A stretch of 64,000 nt of DNA, taken from positions 1 to 64,000 of the forward strand of contig OZ037843.1 in the NCBI GenBank assembly GCA_964035575.1, written 5' to 3'. The position numbers and the translations under genes are program-made. Position 1 is the stretch's first letter. Every line of letters starts with the position of its first letter. Shown here piece by piece: positions 29,991 to 39,240 of this stretch. The notes under the pieces are model-generated. The model was not told where the DNA came from, made no database searches, and saw nothing but the letters and a program-made list of their open reading frames with translations. The stretch comes from Rhynchopus sp. YZ270_cl-10. Its lineage: Eukaryota; Euglenozoa; Diplonemea; Diplonemida; Diplonemidae.

Positions 29991-30676
29991 AGGTGGTTTT
30001 TTTTGTAAGCACCTCACACACTGGGCAGGCGGTCAGCTATTCGCTTCCCGCGGGGCGTTCGCGTGCGCGCTTCGCGCGCGTGCGCGCTTCGCGCGCCCGC
30101 TCACGGTAACGTGTACAAAAAAACCTCACTCATGCCTGTAAAGTGGCCTGTTAAAAAGTGGTGTTTTTGTCGTAAACGCCAGATGGTCAAAAGAGTGATC
30201 TGACCATATTCCCCAGGTATAACTGGTACTCAAAAAGTTCATTAACGAAGGAATCTTGCACTTTTGACCATCACATATTACATGTGTTTTTTCAGGTTTT
30301 TCAATGCACTTTCCTGTGCTGGGAAGCATGCCACAAGTGTCATGTTTTACAAGGTAAAAATGACCAAAAAAGCTGATTTTTGGCCGAATGCCACATGTCA
30401 TTTGGCAGTCCATTTTCTGAACACGACTGAAAAAAAATTTTTTTTGGGCCTCAATACCCCCAAACAACACGTTAAGCCCAAAAAATTCACTTTCTGATGA
30501 GCAACTATTTATTTAAAAAAATCGATTTTTTGGTCAAATCCCCTCTGGTGGTGAGGGGGTGTGTGTGTGTGTGTGTGTGGGTGTGTGTGGGTGTGCTGTG
30601 TGTGGGTGTGTAGTGTGTGTGGTGTGGGTGGCGCACATCTCTATAGTAAAGACTAAAAAACTAAGGTTTTTTAGGA
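29991..30676. repeat. Repeat A, copy 2 (noncoding)
   Basis: A direct-orientation copy of 18513-19188, starting immediately at the LINE2 5' end. It has a tandem duplication inside the GCGCGC palindrome block (near 30065) and lacks about 14 bp present in copy 1 (the ATGAACTGG region). It ends at GGATTTT, where truncated element B copy 2 starts. Confidence 0.75.
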
Positions 30677-31279
30677 TTTTTTCATGCATCCCCAAAGTAT
30701 GTAGACAGAGAGTCAAGACCACCTTGGCCAAAAGGGTTTTTTCACCACACTTTTCTTTTGCTTCCATTCGTGGAAGCGTTTGCTTTTCTTCTGTTCCTGG
30801 CCTGACGTGTGTTCAACAGGTGTGCTATTTTTACTGAGTGGAATCCATTTTTCTTTTTCCAGGTGAGGCACTAAAACAAGACATCCTGCAGACAACGAAA
30901 CAATGGGCACGTGTGTTTTTTATTCTCCCTTCCCTTCTTTTAAGTAAGGAGGATTAGGTCTTCTTTTTTTCCTTTTTTTGCCCCATAAGTGTGACGCCTG
31001 TGTATTCAAATTGATTAAAAAGAATAAAAAACAAACACACGATGCAGTTTCTTGTTTTGTTTAGGAGGAAGTGGCCACTTACTTTACTTTACCGCCCACC
31101 TTTTATACTAAAACTTGAAACACCGACCTTTTTTGGTCATCATTTTTTCATTTCCTTTTTCCTTTTCCATTTTCCTGTTCATTTTATTGTCTTTATTGTT
31201 TACTCCATTCTTCCTTTTTCCTTTCTTCTATTCTCACATACAAAAAAAGACCAAGTACATAAAAGAGAAAAAAAAAAAA
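30677..31279 (+). mobile_element. Element B, copy 2 (5'-truncated), with the empty LINE1 site
   Basis: This matches 7184-7434 joined directly to 16867-17210 with scattered substitutions, and ends in an A-run. The 5' minisatellite and ribozyme-like block are missing, a typical 5' truncation. At 30920-30930 the sequence TTATTCTCCCT is single-copy and uninterrupted: the pre-insertion state of the LINE1 site. It is followed at once by a short GGGTTTGC array. Confidence 0.85.
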
Positions 31280-31349
31280 GGTTTGCGGGTTTGCGGGTTT
31301 GCGGGTTTGCGGGTTTGCGGGTTTGCGGGTTTGCGGGTTTGCGGGTTTG
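31280..31349 (+). repeat. Short (GGGTTTGC)n array, about nine units
   Basis: Seventy bases of the same 8-bp repeat as at 1-5527, in the same orientation, placed directly after the poly-A of element B copy 2. It ends GGGTTTG before TGTACAATAAC. The large array also ends GGGTTTG before a TG. Confidence 0.95.
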
Positions 31350-32100
31350 TGTACAATAACACTCTAAAGTACCCTTACTATGAACTATGAGATTCTCTGG
31401 TTTTCTTAAGGAAACCCCGGTCTCAAAAAGTGCGTAAATTTCCTTTTTTTTTTTCCGCCCAAGAGGTCGTTTTGTTGCATTTCCGAACCAATCCCGGCTT
31501 GCGGTGAGGGATATACGGAAAAATGGACAAAATTTCAGTGACTTAAATTTTCACAAAATATGAACCCATACCGTAAACAAGGGTCATTTTCAGTCTGAAA
31601 ACCCAACTTGGCATGAAATTGTGGTGCTTTGACTGCAAACACCAATGAACTGAACAAGCTATGGGGTTTCTGTGACCACAGAGAAGAGTGAGAACAAAAA
31701 CCAGGACGGTTATGGCCTCGGAGGGGTGCCGCCCTCACGCAGCGAGGGTGGAGACGGTTCAGCAGCGCATTGCCGTACTCAAAAGAAAATGAACACTGTA
31801 CATAAGTACATCATATTTAGAAATAAAGTAGGGTAGGGAACAGGTAGCGCCGCAGGCGCACGGTACCCAACTTTTTCTTTTTTCTTTTCCCTTTTCTCTG
31901 CTTTCTTTTGATTGCGCGAGCCGATTGCTCTCCACGGTGGGGTCACATGTGTGTACAAAAACACTCTAAAGTACCCTTACTGTGCAATATGGGATTCTCT
32001 GGTTTTCTTAAGGAAACCCCGGTTTGCAAAAAAAAAAACGTACCACAAAAATATCCAAAAATCCCGGGCCAAGGGCCAAAAATTAGCGCAAAGCCTGACT
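31350..32100. repeat. About 602-bp tandem repeat, one full unit and part of a second
   Basis: The sequence GTACAATAACACTCTAAAGT at 31351 recurs at 31953 (as GTACAAAAACACTC) and is followed both times by GATTCTCTGGTTTTCTTAAG. The unit also contains CAGGTAGCGCCGCAGGCGCA. Further units lie at 38190-39240. No ORF of note; function unknown. Confidence 0.8.
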
Positions 32101-32109
32101 CAGTCACAC

Positions 32110-32844
32110 ATTTTCTTTTTATTTTTGTGATCACTAAACGCTGCTCACAATACTGAACGTAAAATTTTGACAATTTTGTTGATGAAGATGTAGTGTGTGT
32201 GAGTGAGATGGGGAGCACGGGAGGGGAAAAGATGACTCGTGGTTACTGAAAAATCTAAAAATGAATTTCTTTGTTTTTGTGGAGAGTAAACCTTTGAAAG
32301 CTAAGACAATGAGTGCGCCGCAAAGACACATGCATTTATAAGAAAACGTGGAACAAGTAATATTTACAGTCCCTGTTATAAACCACACTGTTTTGTTCTT
32401 CCTTGTTCCTTTCAACACTTTTTATTCATTTGCTATTTTTTTGCTTGGGAGAAACGCAACACGTGTCGGTTCTGCGGAAAAACATGACACTGAACCACCT
32501 GTGTGCTGCCCCTATTCATGTCTATCCATGAAAACTGCATCACAAGTGATACCGGGAAAAAAAGTTTAAACTGCGGAAGACGCAAAACAAACTTGCGAAA
32601 CAATAAAAGAGTTTTTTCTGCGAAGTGGTGGTAATGGGGAGAATAAAACATTACGAAAAAACCTCCACTATCATTTCGCAAGCTTCATTACCATTTTGAT
32701 TTTCTCCTCCCACAAAAAATCACAAAAGTCTGTTTTTACTTCACACGGACACAGTTGTGTGAAGCGCACTCGAACATAATACTGGTTACCTCTTCTTTGT
32801 TTGGTACAGTTGTTAACGTTGTGTTGCCAGCATCAGTCTGCTCT
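32110..32844. other. 3' flank of cathepsin gene copy 1
   Basis: AT-rich sequence downstream of the minus-strand cathepsin stop. On the minus strand an AATAAA (plus TTTATT, near 32420) is a possible polyadenylation signal. The part at 32100-32370 exists in three copies in the window (also about 35535-35800 and 41967-42230), so it is a dispersed unit rather than only a gene tail. No further gene seen. Confidence 0.45.
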
Positions 32845-33837
32845 TCAGAAGTCGATGGCAGAGATGGAGGCCTCAATGCCACACTCGTTCACACCACGTG
32901 CGATCTTGAAGAAGCCACCGTCTCCCCACATCTCGTTCCAGGAGTTCTTCACGGTCCAGTACTTCTGGCCGGCCTCAACACCGTAGCCCACAATCTCGAC
33001 GGCGTGTCCACCAAGGTAGGATCCGGTGGTGTGCTTGTACACTCCGCTCTTGTAGGTGGGGAAGTCGGAGTACACCTGGAAGGCCGCAGACAGAGGTCCC
33101 GACTGGAGGGCCGTCACGATGTCCTCCTCTCCAGACACGGAGTAGGCCTTGGCACCCTTCACCTTGTCGGCCTCGTACTGGCCACCGTAGTTCGGGGAGC
33201 ACGACTCGCTGCACGACGGGGTCGGGTACTCAGAGGTGGGGCAGGCGGGGTACTTCGAGGTGGCGGGCACGTGGTGTGCGCAGGGCGCAAGGGTGTAGGG
33301 GCGGCAAGAGTTCTTGTCCTGGTAGTCTCCTCCGGTCACAACTCCGGTCTTGGTCATCCACTCAAGGGCGGCTCCCGGCTGTCCTCCGTTGCATCCCATG
33401 GAGAACCCACACGCGAATCCGTGGCAGCACGAGGCAGTGTCCTCAGTGCTCATCAGCTTGTCAATTCCCTGGTGGATGCAACGACGGTCCTCGAACGTCT
33501 CGGTGGACCCAAACGCCCAGCACGATCCACACGACGACTGGTCACGCACGTGGGAGATCACGCTGCAGTTCGACCACTGGGTGCGTGCGTCAAAGTCGGT
33601 GGGGTTGGCCGAGAGTGGCTTGCGCTCGATCTTGCCCGCCGGGAGGTGGACGTACTTGGGGTGGTCCCTCAGCCATGCGCCGCAGAGGGTCCTGACCCCG
33701 TCAGTGCCGTTGAAGCGGGTCGGGCGCTCGGCCTTCCATCCGCTCTGCACGCTGTTGACCTTCTGGGCGATGGTCTCGAACTCCTCAGCAGAGACTGTGG
33801 TGGCCGCAAGGGCCATCAGCATCATACCGCGCTGCAT
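32845..33837 (-). CDS. Cathepsin B-like cysteine protease, copy 1
   Basis: 330 residues: N-terminal signal peptide (about 1-17, MQRGMMLMALAATTVSA), a short propeptide, and a mature peptidase C1A domain starting near residue 78. Catalytic residues are all present: Q100 of the oxyanion hole, C106 in SSCGSCWAF, H278 in GGHAVEIVGYG and N298 in VKNSWN. The occluding loop with the His pair (PCAHH, 188-189) marks it as cathepsin B, implying dipeptidyl-carboxypeptidase as well as endopeptidase activity in lysosome-like or digestive vacuoles, or secreted. Length is normal for the family and there are no introns. An identical protein is encoded at 42712-43704. The plus-strand open frame opposite it is a shadow. 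Confidence 0.96.
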   Translation of the reverse strand: MQRGMMLMALAATTVSAEEFETIAQKVNSVQSGWKAERPTRFNGTDGVRTLCGAWLRDHPKYVHLPAGKIERKPLSANPTDFDARTQWSNCSVISHVRDQSSCGSCWAFGSTETFEDRRCIHQGIDKLMSTEDTASCCHGFACGFSMGCNGGQPGAALEWMTKTGVVTGGDYQDKNSCRPYTLAPCAHHVPATSKYPACPTSEYPTPSCSESCSPNYGGQYEADKVKGAKAYSVSGEEDIVTALQSGPLSAAFQVYSDFPTYKSGVYKHTTGSYLGGHAVEIVGYGVEAGQKYWTVKNSWNEMWGDGGFFKIARGVNECGIEASISAIDF

Positions 33838-34845
33838 GGTTGTTTGGTTGAGTCTGTGGTGGGTGTGGTGTAGTGGTGTGGATTTTTGTTGGATAACTAA
33901 TTTAGAGTAAGGCCGGAACGAACCTGCCCCTTATGTGTGGTGTGGTGCTTTATCTCACCATACAGATGGACAATGGTGACAAGGTGGGTGAATGTACGAT
34001 GTACGCTGTGTGTGGGGTTAGAGAAGAAAAGTCTTAAAAGCGGGAGAGGGTATTTAAAAGGGTTCCAATTTTTTTTTCCACATCTTCAACAACAAAGGGG
34101 AGGGGGCAGGAATGGGGAAGTGTACACAAAACGTGTATTTCTAAAAAAACAAAAATAGACAATAAGCTGACTTCAGGAATGTTAAAAATAGAAAGTGTAA
34201 AGTGCACACATCACTATGGACGCGGACACAGGAAGAAAGAAAAAGTTGAAAAAGTTGAAAATCGCAAAAACGCCTCACGTGTCTTTACTGAAGTGCGCGG
34301 CGTTAACCTCAACGGACATTGCATGAACTGGTACACAATGCACTGTAAATAAAATGGTAGTAGTTGATAGCTTTGCTCCACCGTAACACGAGAATGAAAC
34401 ACAAAACTGGTGTAAAGACAAAGCTGTAAGCTGTGGATGGCTACATTGGCACAAAAAACAAAATAAGAAAATCTGAAACGGAAAAGGCTTTCGCTGGGCC
34501 CTTTCGCGCCTTTGTGGAGAGGGGACTAAAAACGGGAAGGAAATCTAATTGAGACTGTTTTTTATTTTTGATAAATCGTTGGAGTAGGTGCAGTTGCCTC
34601 GGTTGTGTTGCCACAGTTGTGCAATGAGTGGGTGCTTTTTGAAGAAAAAACAATAATATATTATGGGTGCCCTTGGAGGGTCAGGAACTCATCTCAAAAA
34701 TGGATCAGTGAGCGAGTTCCAACCCGCACAGAGGGGCTCTTGCCACGAAGACAGGAAACCCATGACATACAAAAGAGTGGAGTGTCACATACTCCTCCTT
34801 CCTCCTTCTTCTTCTCCTTCTTCTCTAGCTCGTTTATATTGCATA
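33838..34845. other. Intergenic region between cathepsin copy 1 and the CCCH cluster
   Basis: It begins with the cathepsin 5' flank, which contains the 18-mer GTCTGTGGTGGGTGTGGT (33852-33869) found at the edges of the 10-kb units further right. The part 34320-34845 recurs at about 35950-36421 as the upstream flank of the next CCCH copy and ends in a pyrimidine-rich CTTCTT tract and CTAGCTCGTTTATATT, a likely core promoter just before the start codon. No other gene recognised. Confidence 0.5.
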
Positions 34846-35280
34846 ATGTGCGAAGGTACGAGCTGCACGCACAACGACTGGGACAACGTGAGGGTGAAGT
34901 GCAAGAAGACGCATCTCCGTTGCCGCGTCTGCTCTTTCAAGTGGAACGTCTCTCTGATGTCATGCGAGAAGTGCAGCAAATTCCCAAAGGGCAACTGTTC
35001 AGACCCTACGTGCACGCTCCTGCACATCCATGCATACAAATGCAAGGTGAAGGAGGAGGCCTTCCTGGAGAAACAAAGGAGGAAGACGAAACAGGGACAG
35101 ATGCGCCCTGAGCCTCCGGTTGCTGTCCTGCCGACTACTGTTCTTCCCACTGCCCTCCCGGCCACCCTGCAGATGGCGGTCGTGCAGATGAACCAGCAAC
35201 AGCAGCATGCACAGATGCGAGCACATCAGGCACAACAGTACTTTTGTGATTGTTTTGTGGTGTACTTAGAGGGTTTTTGA
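34846..35280 (+). CDS. CCCH-type zinc-finger protein, copy Z1 (altered C-terminus)
   Basis: 144 residues from the ATG at 34846, which is shared by all copies and preceded by CTAGCTCGTTTATATTGCATA. Cys-rich N-terminal part (HLRCRVC...SCEKC) followed by CSKFPKGNCSDPTCTLLH, a C-x7-C-x4-C-x3-H zinc finger of the RNA-binding CCCH kind, then a Lys/Arg segment and Gln-rich tail. Compared with Z4 it lacks 14 codons after the third residue, and its tail is replaced after HQAQQ by YFCDCFVVYLEGF because a deletion fuses the gene to downstream sequence. Possibly a functional variant, more likely a decaying copy. Function of the family unknown. Confidence 0.6.
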   Translation: MCEGTSCTHNDWDNVRVKCKKTHLRCRVCSFKWNVSLMSCEKCSKFPKGNCSDPTCTLLHIHAYKCKVKEEAFLEKQRRKTKQGQMRPEPPVAVLPTTVLPTALPATLQMAVVQMNQQQQHAQMRAHQAQQYFCDCFVVYLEGF

Positions 35281-36421
35281 GCTACACCAAAAAAAGTGCA
35301 AGAAAAGCGACACCCCCAGACAATCACCACTGCCTCAGAGAGACGAGGCAGTGGAAAAAACCTGAAGTGAGCCGCAACAAGCTTGATGACAAAACGCTCA
35401 GACAGTTGTGAGCCTATACAACGGGTGGAGACATTAAAAATTATTACGCATCCACTTGCCGTTTGGATAAAGAAGAACACAAAGACGAAAGGGTTTTTTT
35501 TTGGGGGGGGGAGTTTAATTCTTGAACGCATCCCCACACTCAGTCACACATTTTCTTGTTTTTTTAATCACTAAACGCTGCTCACAATACTGAACGTAAA
35601 ATTTTGACAATTTTGCTGATGAAGATGTAGTGTGTGTGTGTGAGATGGGGCGCACGGGAGGGGAAAAGATGACTCGTGGATACTGAAAAATTCAAAAATG
35701 AATTTCTTTGTGTGTTTTATGGAGAGTAAACCTTTGAAAGCTAAGACAATGAGTGTGCAGCAAAGACACATGCATTTATAAGAAAACGTGGAACAATTTT
35801 ATTTGCTCTTCCTTCAAAACTTCACACACAACGCTTTTGGCTTTTGGAAGATACACAAGGTGCCAGATTATATGATATGTACGAAACCACCCTGCACCTG
35901 TTTGTCATAATTATTGTTTCCCGTGTAATACATGAAGAAACAAGCAAATAAAATGGTAGTTGTTGATAGCTTTGTTCCACCGTAACACGAGAATGAAACA
36001 CAAAACTGGTGTAAAGACAAAGCTGTAGGCTGTGGATGGCTACATTGGCACAAAAAACAAAAGAAGAAAATTTGAAACGGAAAAGGCTTTCGCTGGGCCC
36101 TTTCGCGCCTTTGTGGAGAGGGGACTAAAAACGGGAAGGAAATCTAATTGAGACTGTTTTTTTATTTTTGATAAATCGTTGGAGTAGGCGTAGTTGCCTC
36201 GGTTGTGCAATGAGGGTGCTTTTTGAAGAAAAAACAATATGGGCGCCCTTGGAGGGTCAGGAACTCATCTCAAAAATGGATCAGTGAGCGAGTTCCAACC
36301 CGCACAGAGGGGCTCTTGCCACGAAGACAGGAAACCCATGACATACAAAAGAGTGGAGTGTCACATACTCCTCCTTCCTCCTTCTTCTTCTCCTTCTTCT
36401 CTAGCTCGTTTATATTGCATA
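35281..36421. other. Intergenic repeats between Z1 and Z2
   Basis: A mosaic of duplicated pieces: 35281-35530 recurs at about 37920-38180 (Z4 downstream flank); 35535-35800 is a third copy of the cathepsin 3' flank unit; 35950-36421 repeats the Z1 upstream flank. No independent gene seen. Confidence 0.6.
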
Positions 36422-36598
36422 ATGTGCGAAGGTACGAGCTGCACGCACAACGACTGGGACAACGTGAGGGTGAAGTGCAACAAGACGCATCTCCGTTGCC
36501 GCGTCTGCTCTTTCAAGTGGAACGTCTCTCTGATGTCATGCGAGAAGTGCAGCAAAATCGTAGGCAGGGGAGGCCGCACCAACATGGCTACAACTTAG
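36422..36598 (+). pseudogene. CCCH gene copy Z2, truncated by an inversion
   Basis: Starts like Z1 (MCEGTSCTHNDWDN) and keeps the first Cys-rich part, but stops matching after MSCEKCSK at about 36558, where it joins the reversed 3' end of Z3. The frame ends after 12 unrelated residues, leaving 58 residues without the CCCH finger. I call it a pseudogene. Confidence 0.75.
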
Positions 36599-37116
36599 GG
36601 CTTGTAAGTGACAACAGGGACCAAAAAGGACAGTATCACAGGCTGCATCCCCAGCGCTTGCTGCTGAAGGAAGAGCTGCTGCTGTTGTGCCTGATGTGCT
36701 CGCATCTGTGCATGCTGCTGTTGCTGGTTCATCTGCACGACCGCCATCTGCAGGGTGGCCGGGAGGGCAGTGGGAAGAACAGTAGTCGGCAGGACAGCAA
36801 CCTGAGGCTCAGGGCGCATCTGTCCCTGTTTCGTCTTCCTCCTTTGTTTCTCCAGGAAGGCCTCCTCCTTCACCTTGCATTTGTATGCATGGATGTGCAG
36901 GAGCGTGCACGTAGGGTCTGAACAGTTGCCCTTTGGGAATTTGCTGCACTTCTCGCATGCCTCGAGAACGACGTTCCACTTGTAACAGCACACACGGCAA
37001 CGGAGATGCGTCTTCTTGCACTTCACCCTCAGGTTGTCCCAGTCGTTGTGCGTGCAGCTCGTACCTTCAGGCGCCACTGGCTCAGGTGTGATGTCCTTGT
37101 TCGTTCCGACACACAT
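36595..37116 (-). CDS. CCCH-type zinc-finger protein, copy Z3
   Basis: 173 residues, complete: MCVGTNKDITPEPVAPEG, a Cys-rich segment (CRVCCYKWN...CEKC), the C-x7-C-x4-C-x3-H finger (CSKFPKGNCSDPTCTLLH), then a basic stretch KVKEEAFLEKQRRKTKQG and a Gln/Ala/Pro-rich tail with QQQQ runs. By family analogy a nucleic-acid, probably RNA, binding protein; no enzymatic domain. Head-to-head with Z4, 81 bp apart. Differs from Z4 at a handful of residues, mostly in the N-terminal segment. Confidence 0.8.
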   Translation of the reverse strand: MCVGTNKDITPEPVAPEGTSCTHNDWDNLRVKCKKTHLRCRVCCYKWNVVLEACEKCSKFPKGNCSDPTCTLLHIHAYKCKVKEEAFLEKQRRKTKQGQMRPEPQVAVLPTTVLPTALPATLQMAVVQMNQQQQHAQMRAHQAQQQQLFLQQQALGMQPVILSFLVPVVTYKP

Positions 37117-37197
37117 TATGAAAAAGCAACGAGCTAGAGAAGAAGAAGCTATGCTCCTTCTTCTTCTCCTTCTTCTCTAGCTCGTTTATTTTTCATA
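37117..37197. promoter_or_regulatory. 81-bp divergent promoter between Z3 and Z4
   Basis: The whole interval is an inverted repeat: each half has CTTCTTCT tracts, CTCTAGCTCGTT and an AT-rich TATTTTTCATA or GCTTTTTCATA ending at the ATG. The same CTAGCTCGTTTAT-ATG arrangement precedes Z1 and Z2, so I infer it is the core promoter of this family, used in both directions here. Confidence 0.6.
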
Positions 37198-37719
37198 ATG
37201 TGCGTGAGATCGAACAAGGACATCACACCTGAGCCAGTGGCGCCTGAAGGTACGAGCTGCACGCACAACGACTGGGACAACCTGAGGGTGAAGTGCAAGA
37301 AGACGCATCTCCGTTGCCGCGTCTGCTGTTACGAGTGGAACGTCTCTCTGATGTCATGCGAGGAGTGCAGCAAATTCCCAAAGGGCAACTGTTCAGACCC
37401 TACGTGCACGCTCCTGCACATCCATGCATACAAATGCAAGGTGAAGGAGGAGGCCTTCCTGGAGAAACAAAGGAGGAAGACGAAACAGGGACAGATGCGC
37501 CCTGAGCCTCCGGTTGCTGTCCTGCCGACTACTGTTCTTCCCACTGCCCTCCCGGCCACCCTGCAGATGGCGGTCGTGCAGATGAACCAGCAACAGCAGC
37601 ACGCACAGATGCGAGCACATCAGGCACAACAGCAGCAGCTCTTCCTTCAGCAGCAAGCGCTGGGGATGCAGCCTGTGATGCTGTCCTTTTTGGTCCCTGT
37701 TGTCACTTACAAGCCCTAA
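37198..37719 (+). CDS. CCCH-type zinc-finger protein, copy Z4
   Basis: 173 residues, complete: MCVRSNKDITPEPVAPEG, Cys-rich segment (CRVCCYEWN...SCEEC), finger CSKFPKGNCSDPTCTLLH (C-x7-C-x4-C-x3-H), basic segment, Gln-rich tail ending VVTYKP. It is the inverted partner of Z3 with a few substitutions (for example EEC for EKC). I do not recognise an orthologue; an RNA-binding role is inferred only from the CCCH finger. Confidence 0.8.
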   Translation: MCVRSNKDITPEPVAPEGTSCTHNDWDNLRVKCKKTHLRCRVCCYEWNVSLMSCEECSKFPKGNCSDPTCTLLHIHAYKCKVKEEAFLEKQRRKTKQGQMRPEPPVAVLPTTVLPTALPATLQMAVVQMNQQQQHAQMRAHQAQQQQLFLQQQALGMQPVMLSFLVPVVTYKP

Positions 37720-37755
37720 ATTATAGCCATGTTGGTGCGGCCTCCCCTGCCTACG

Positions 37756-38189
37756 CCCCGTGCGCGCAGCACGTTCACAGACCCTGAGGACATGCCGCAC
37801 ATCCCTCGGAACACAACAAAAAGAAATGAAAAATAAAACGTAAAAGTGGTGTAGCTCATCCCAAAAAATAAAGTGTAATTTTTGTACTTTTGTGATTGTT
37901 TTGTGGTGTACTTAGAGGGTTTTTGAGCTACACCAAAAAAGTGCAAGAAAAGCGACACCCCCAGACAATCACCACTGCCTCAGAGAGACGAGGCAGTGGA
38001 AAAAACCTGAAGTGAGCCGCAACAAGCTTGATGACAAAACGCTCAGACAGTTGTGAGCCTATACAACGGGTGGAGACATTAAAAATTATTACGCATCCAC
38101 TTGCCGTTTGGATAAAGAAGAACACAAAGACGAAAGGGGTTTTGGGGGGAAGAGTTGAATTCTTGAACACATCCCCACACTCAGTCCAG
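37756..38189. other. Downstream flank of Z4
   Basis: Noncoding sequence; 37870-38180 repeats 35233-35545. The comparison shows that Z1 lost the interval equivalent to about 37632-37870 (its C-terminus and 3' flank). An inverted repeat CACTGCCTC-AGAGAGAC-GAGGCAGTG at about 37972-37997 could form a hairpin, possibly a 3' processing or termination signal. Confidence 0.45.
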
Positions 38190-39240
38190 GCTTCGCGCTA
38201 ACTTTTGGAAAAAAATCTGAAAAATCGTGCTCCGGGCCCAAAAAAACGTACCTCAAGGTAGTTACGTCTGGGGGTGAAAAAACAGTGTTTTGTGGCATTT
38301 CCGAGCCAATCCCGCGCTGTGGTGGGGCATATTCGGGAAAATGGACAAAATTTTAGTGACTTAAATTTTCACAAAATATGAACCCATACTCCTAAACAAG
38401 GGGCATTTTCAGTCCGAAAACCCAAATTCAGATGAAATTGCGGTGTTTTTCACTGGCTGTTGGCAACAGGTAGCGCCGCAGGCGCACGGTACCCAACTTT
38501 TTTCTTTTTTCTTTTCCGTTTTCTCTGCTTTCTTTTGATTGCGCGAGCCGATTGCTCTCCACGGTGGGGTCACATGTGTGTACAATAACACTCTAAAGTA
38601 CCCTTACTATGAACTATGAGATTCTCTGGTTTTCTTAAGGAAACCCCGGTCTCAAAAAGTGCGTAAATTTCCTTTTTTTTTTTTCCGCCCAAGAGGTCGT
38701 TTTGTTGCATTTCCGAACCAATCCCGGCTTGCGGTGAGGGATATACGGAAAAATGGACAAAATTTCAGTGACTTAAATTTTCACAAAATATGAACCCATA
38801 CCGTAAACAAGGGTCATTTTCAGTCTGAAAACCCAACTTGGCATGAAATTGTGGTGCTTTGACTGCAAACACCAATGAACTGAACAAGCTATGGGGTTTC
38901 TGTGACCACAGAGAAGAGTGAGAACAAAAACCAGGACGGTTATGGCCTCGGAGGGGTGCCGCCCTCACGCAGCGAGGGTGGAGACGGTTCAGCAGCGCAT
39001 TGCCGTACTCAAAAGAAAATGAACACTGTACATAAGTACATCATATTTAGAAATAAAGTAGGGTAGGGAACAGGTAGCGCCGCAGGCGCACGGTACCCAA
39101 CTTTTTCTTTTTTCTTTTCCCTTTTCTCTGCTTTCTTTTGATTGCGCGAGCCGATTGCTCTCCACGGTGGGGTCACATGTGTGTACAAAAACACTCTAAA
39201 GTACCCTTACTGTGCAATATGGGATTCTCTGGTTTTCTTA
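38190..39240. repeat. About 602-bp tandem repeat units (copy 2 locus)
   Basis: One diverged partial unit (38190-38579), one full unit (38580-39182) and the start of another, interrupted at 39240 by a transposon. Same unit as at 31350-32100; the diverged unit keeps ATGGACAAAATTT-AGTGACTTA and the CAGGTAGCGCCGCAGGCGCA motif. Confidence 0.78.

Larger units (their letters stand above)
31350..33845. repeat. Segmental duplication copy 1 (cathepsin B segment, no insertions)
   Basis: Near-identical to 38579-43712 apart from two transposon insertions and tiny indels in that copy. The offset between the copies is 7229 at the left end, 7230 after one homopolymer change, and 9867 in the cathepsin gene. 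The difference of 2637 equals 952+2 and 1682+3 minus a 2-bp deletion, so all of the size difference is accounted for. Confidence 0.93.
36559..37755. repeat. 1.2-kb imperfect palindrome containing genes Z3 and Z4
   Basis: Left arm 36559-37156 and right arm 37158-37755 (each about 598 bp) are inverted copies with a few substitutions and almost no spacer. Each arm holds one complete CCCH gene reading outwards together with its promoter and 3' end (the CCCTGCCTACG motif at 37745-37755 is reversed at 36559). The left arm edge coincides with the breakpoint in Z2. Confidence 0.9.

Noticed and set aside
19427-30020. 11-bp CACCTCACACA at 19427-19437 and 30010-30020 as the LINE2 target duplication
   Set aside because: Repeat A copy 1 shares the flank up to 29991, so the LINE2 5' edge is at 29990, not 30009; the match may be coincidence.
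32755-33873. 372-residue plus-strand ORF opposite cathepsin B (and its twin at 42622-43743)
   Set aside because: It is antisense to a well-conserved cathepsin B frame; an open antisense frame is expected from the GC-rich third positions.
37204-37248. 45-nt GT-AG intron at the start of Z4 explaining the shorter Z1
   Set aside because: The sequence missing from Z1 is 42 nt with different ends, leaves the frame open in both, and Z3 retains it as coding sequence.
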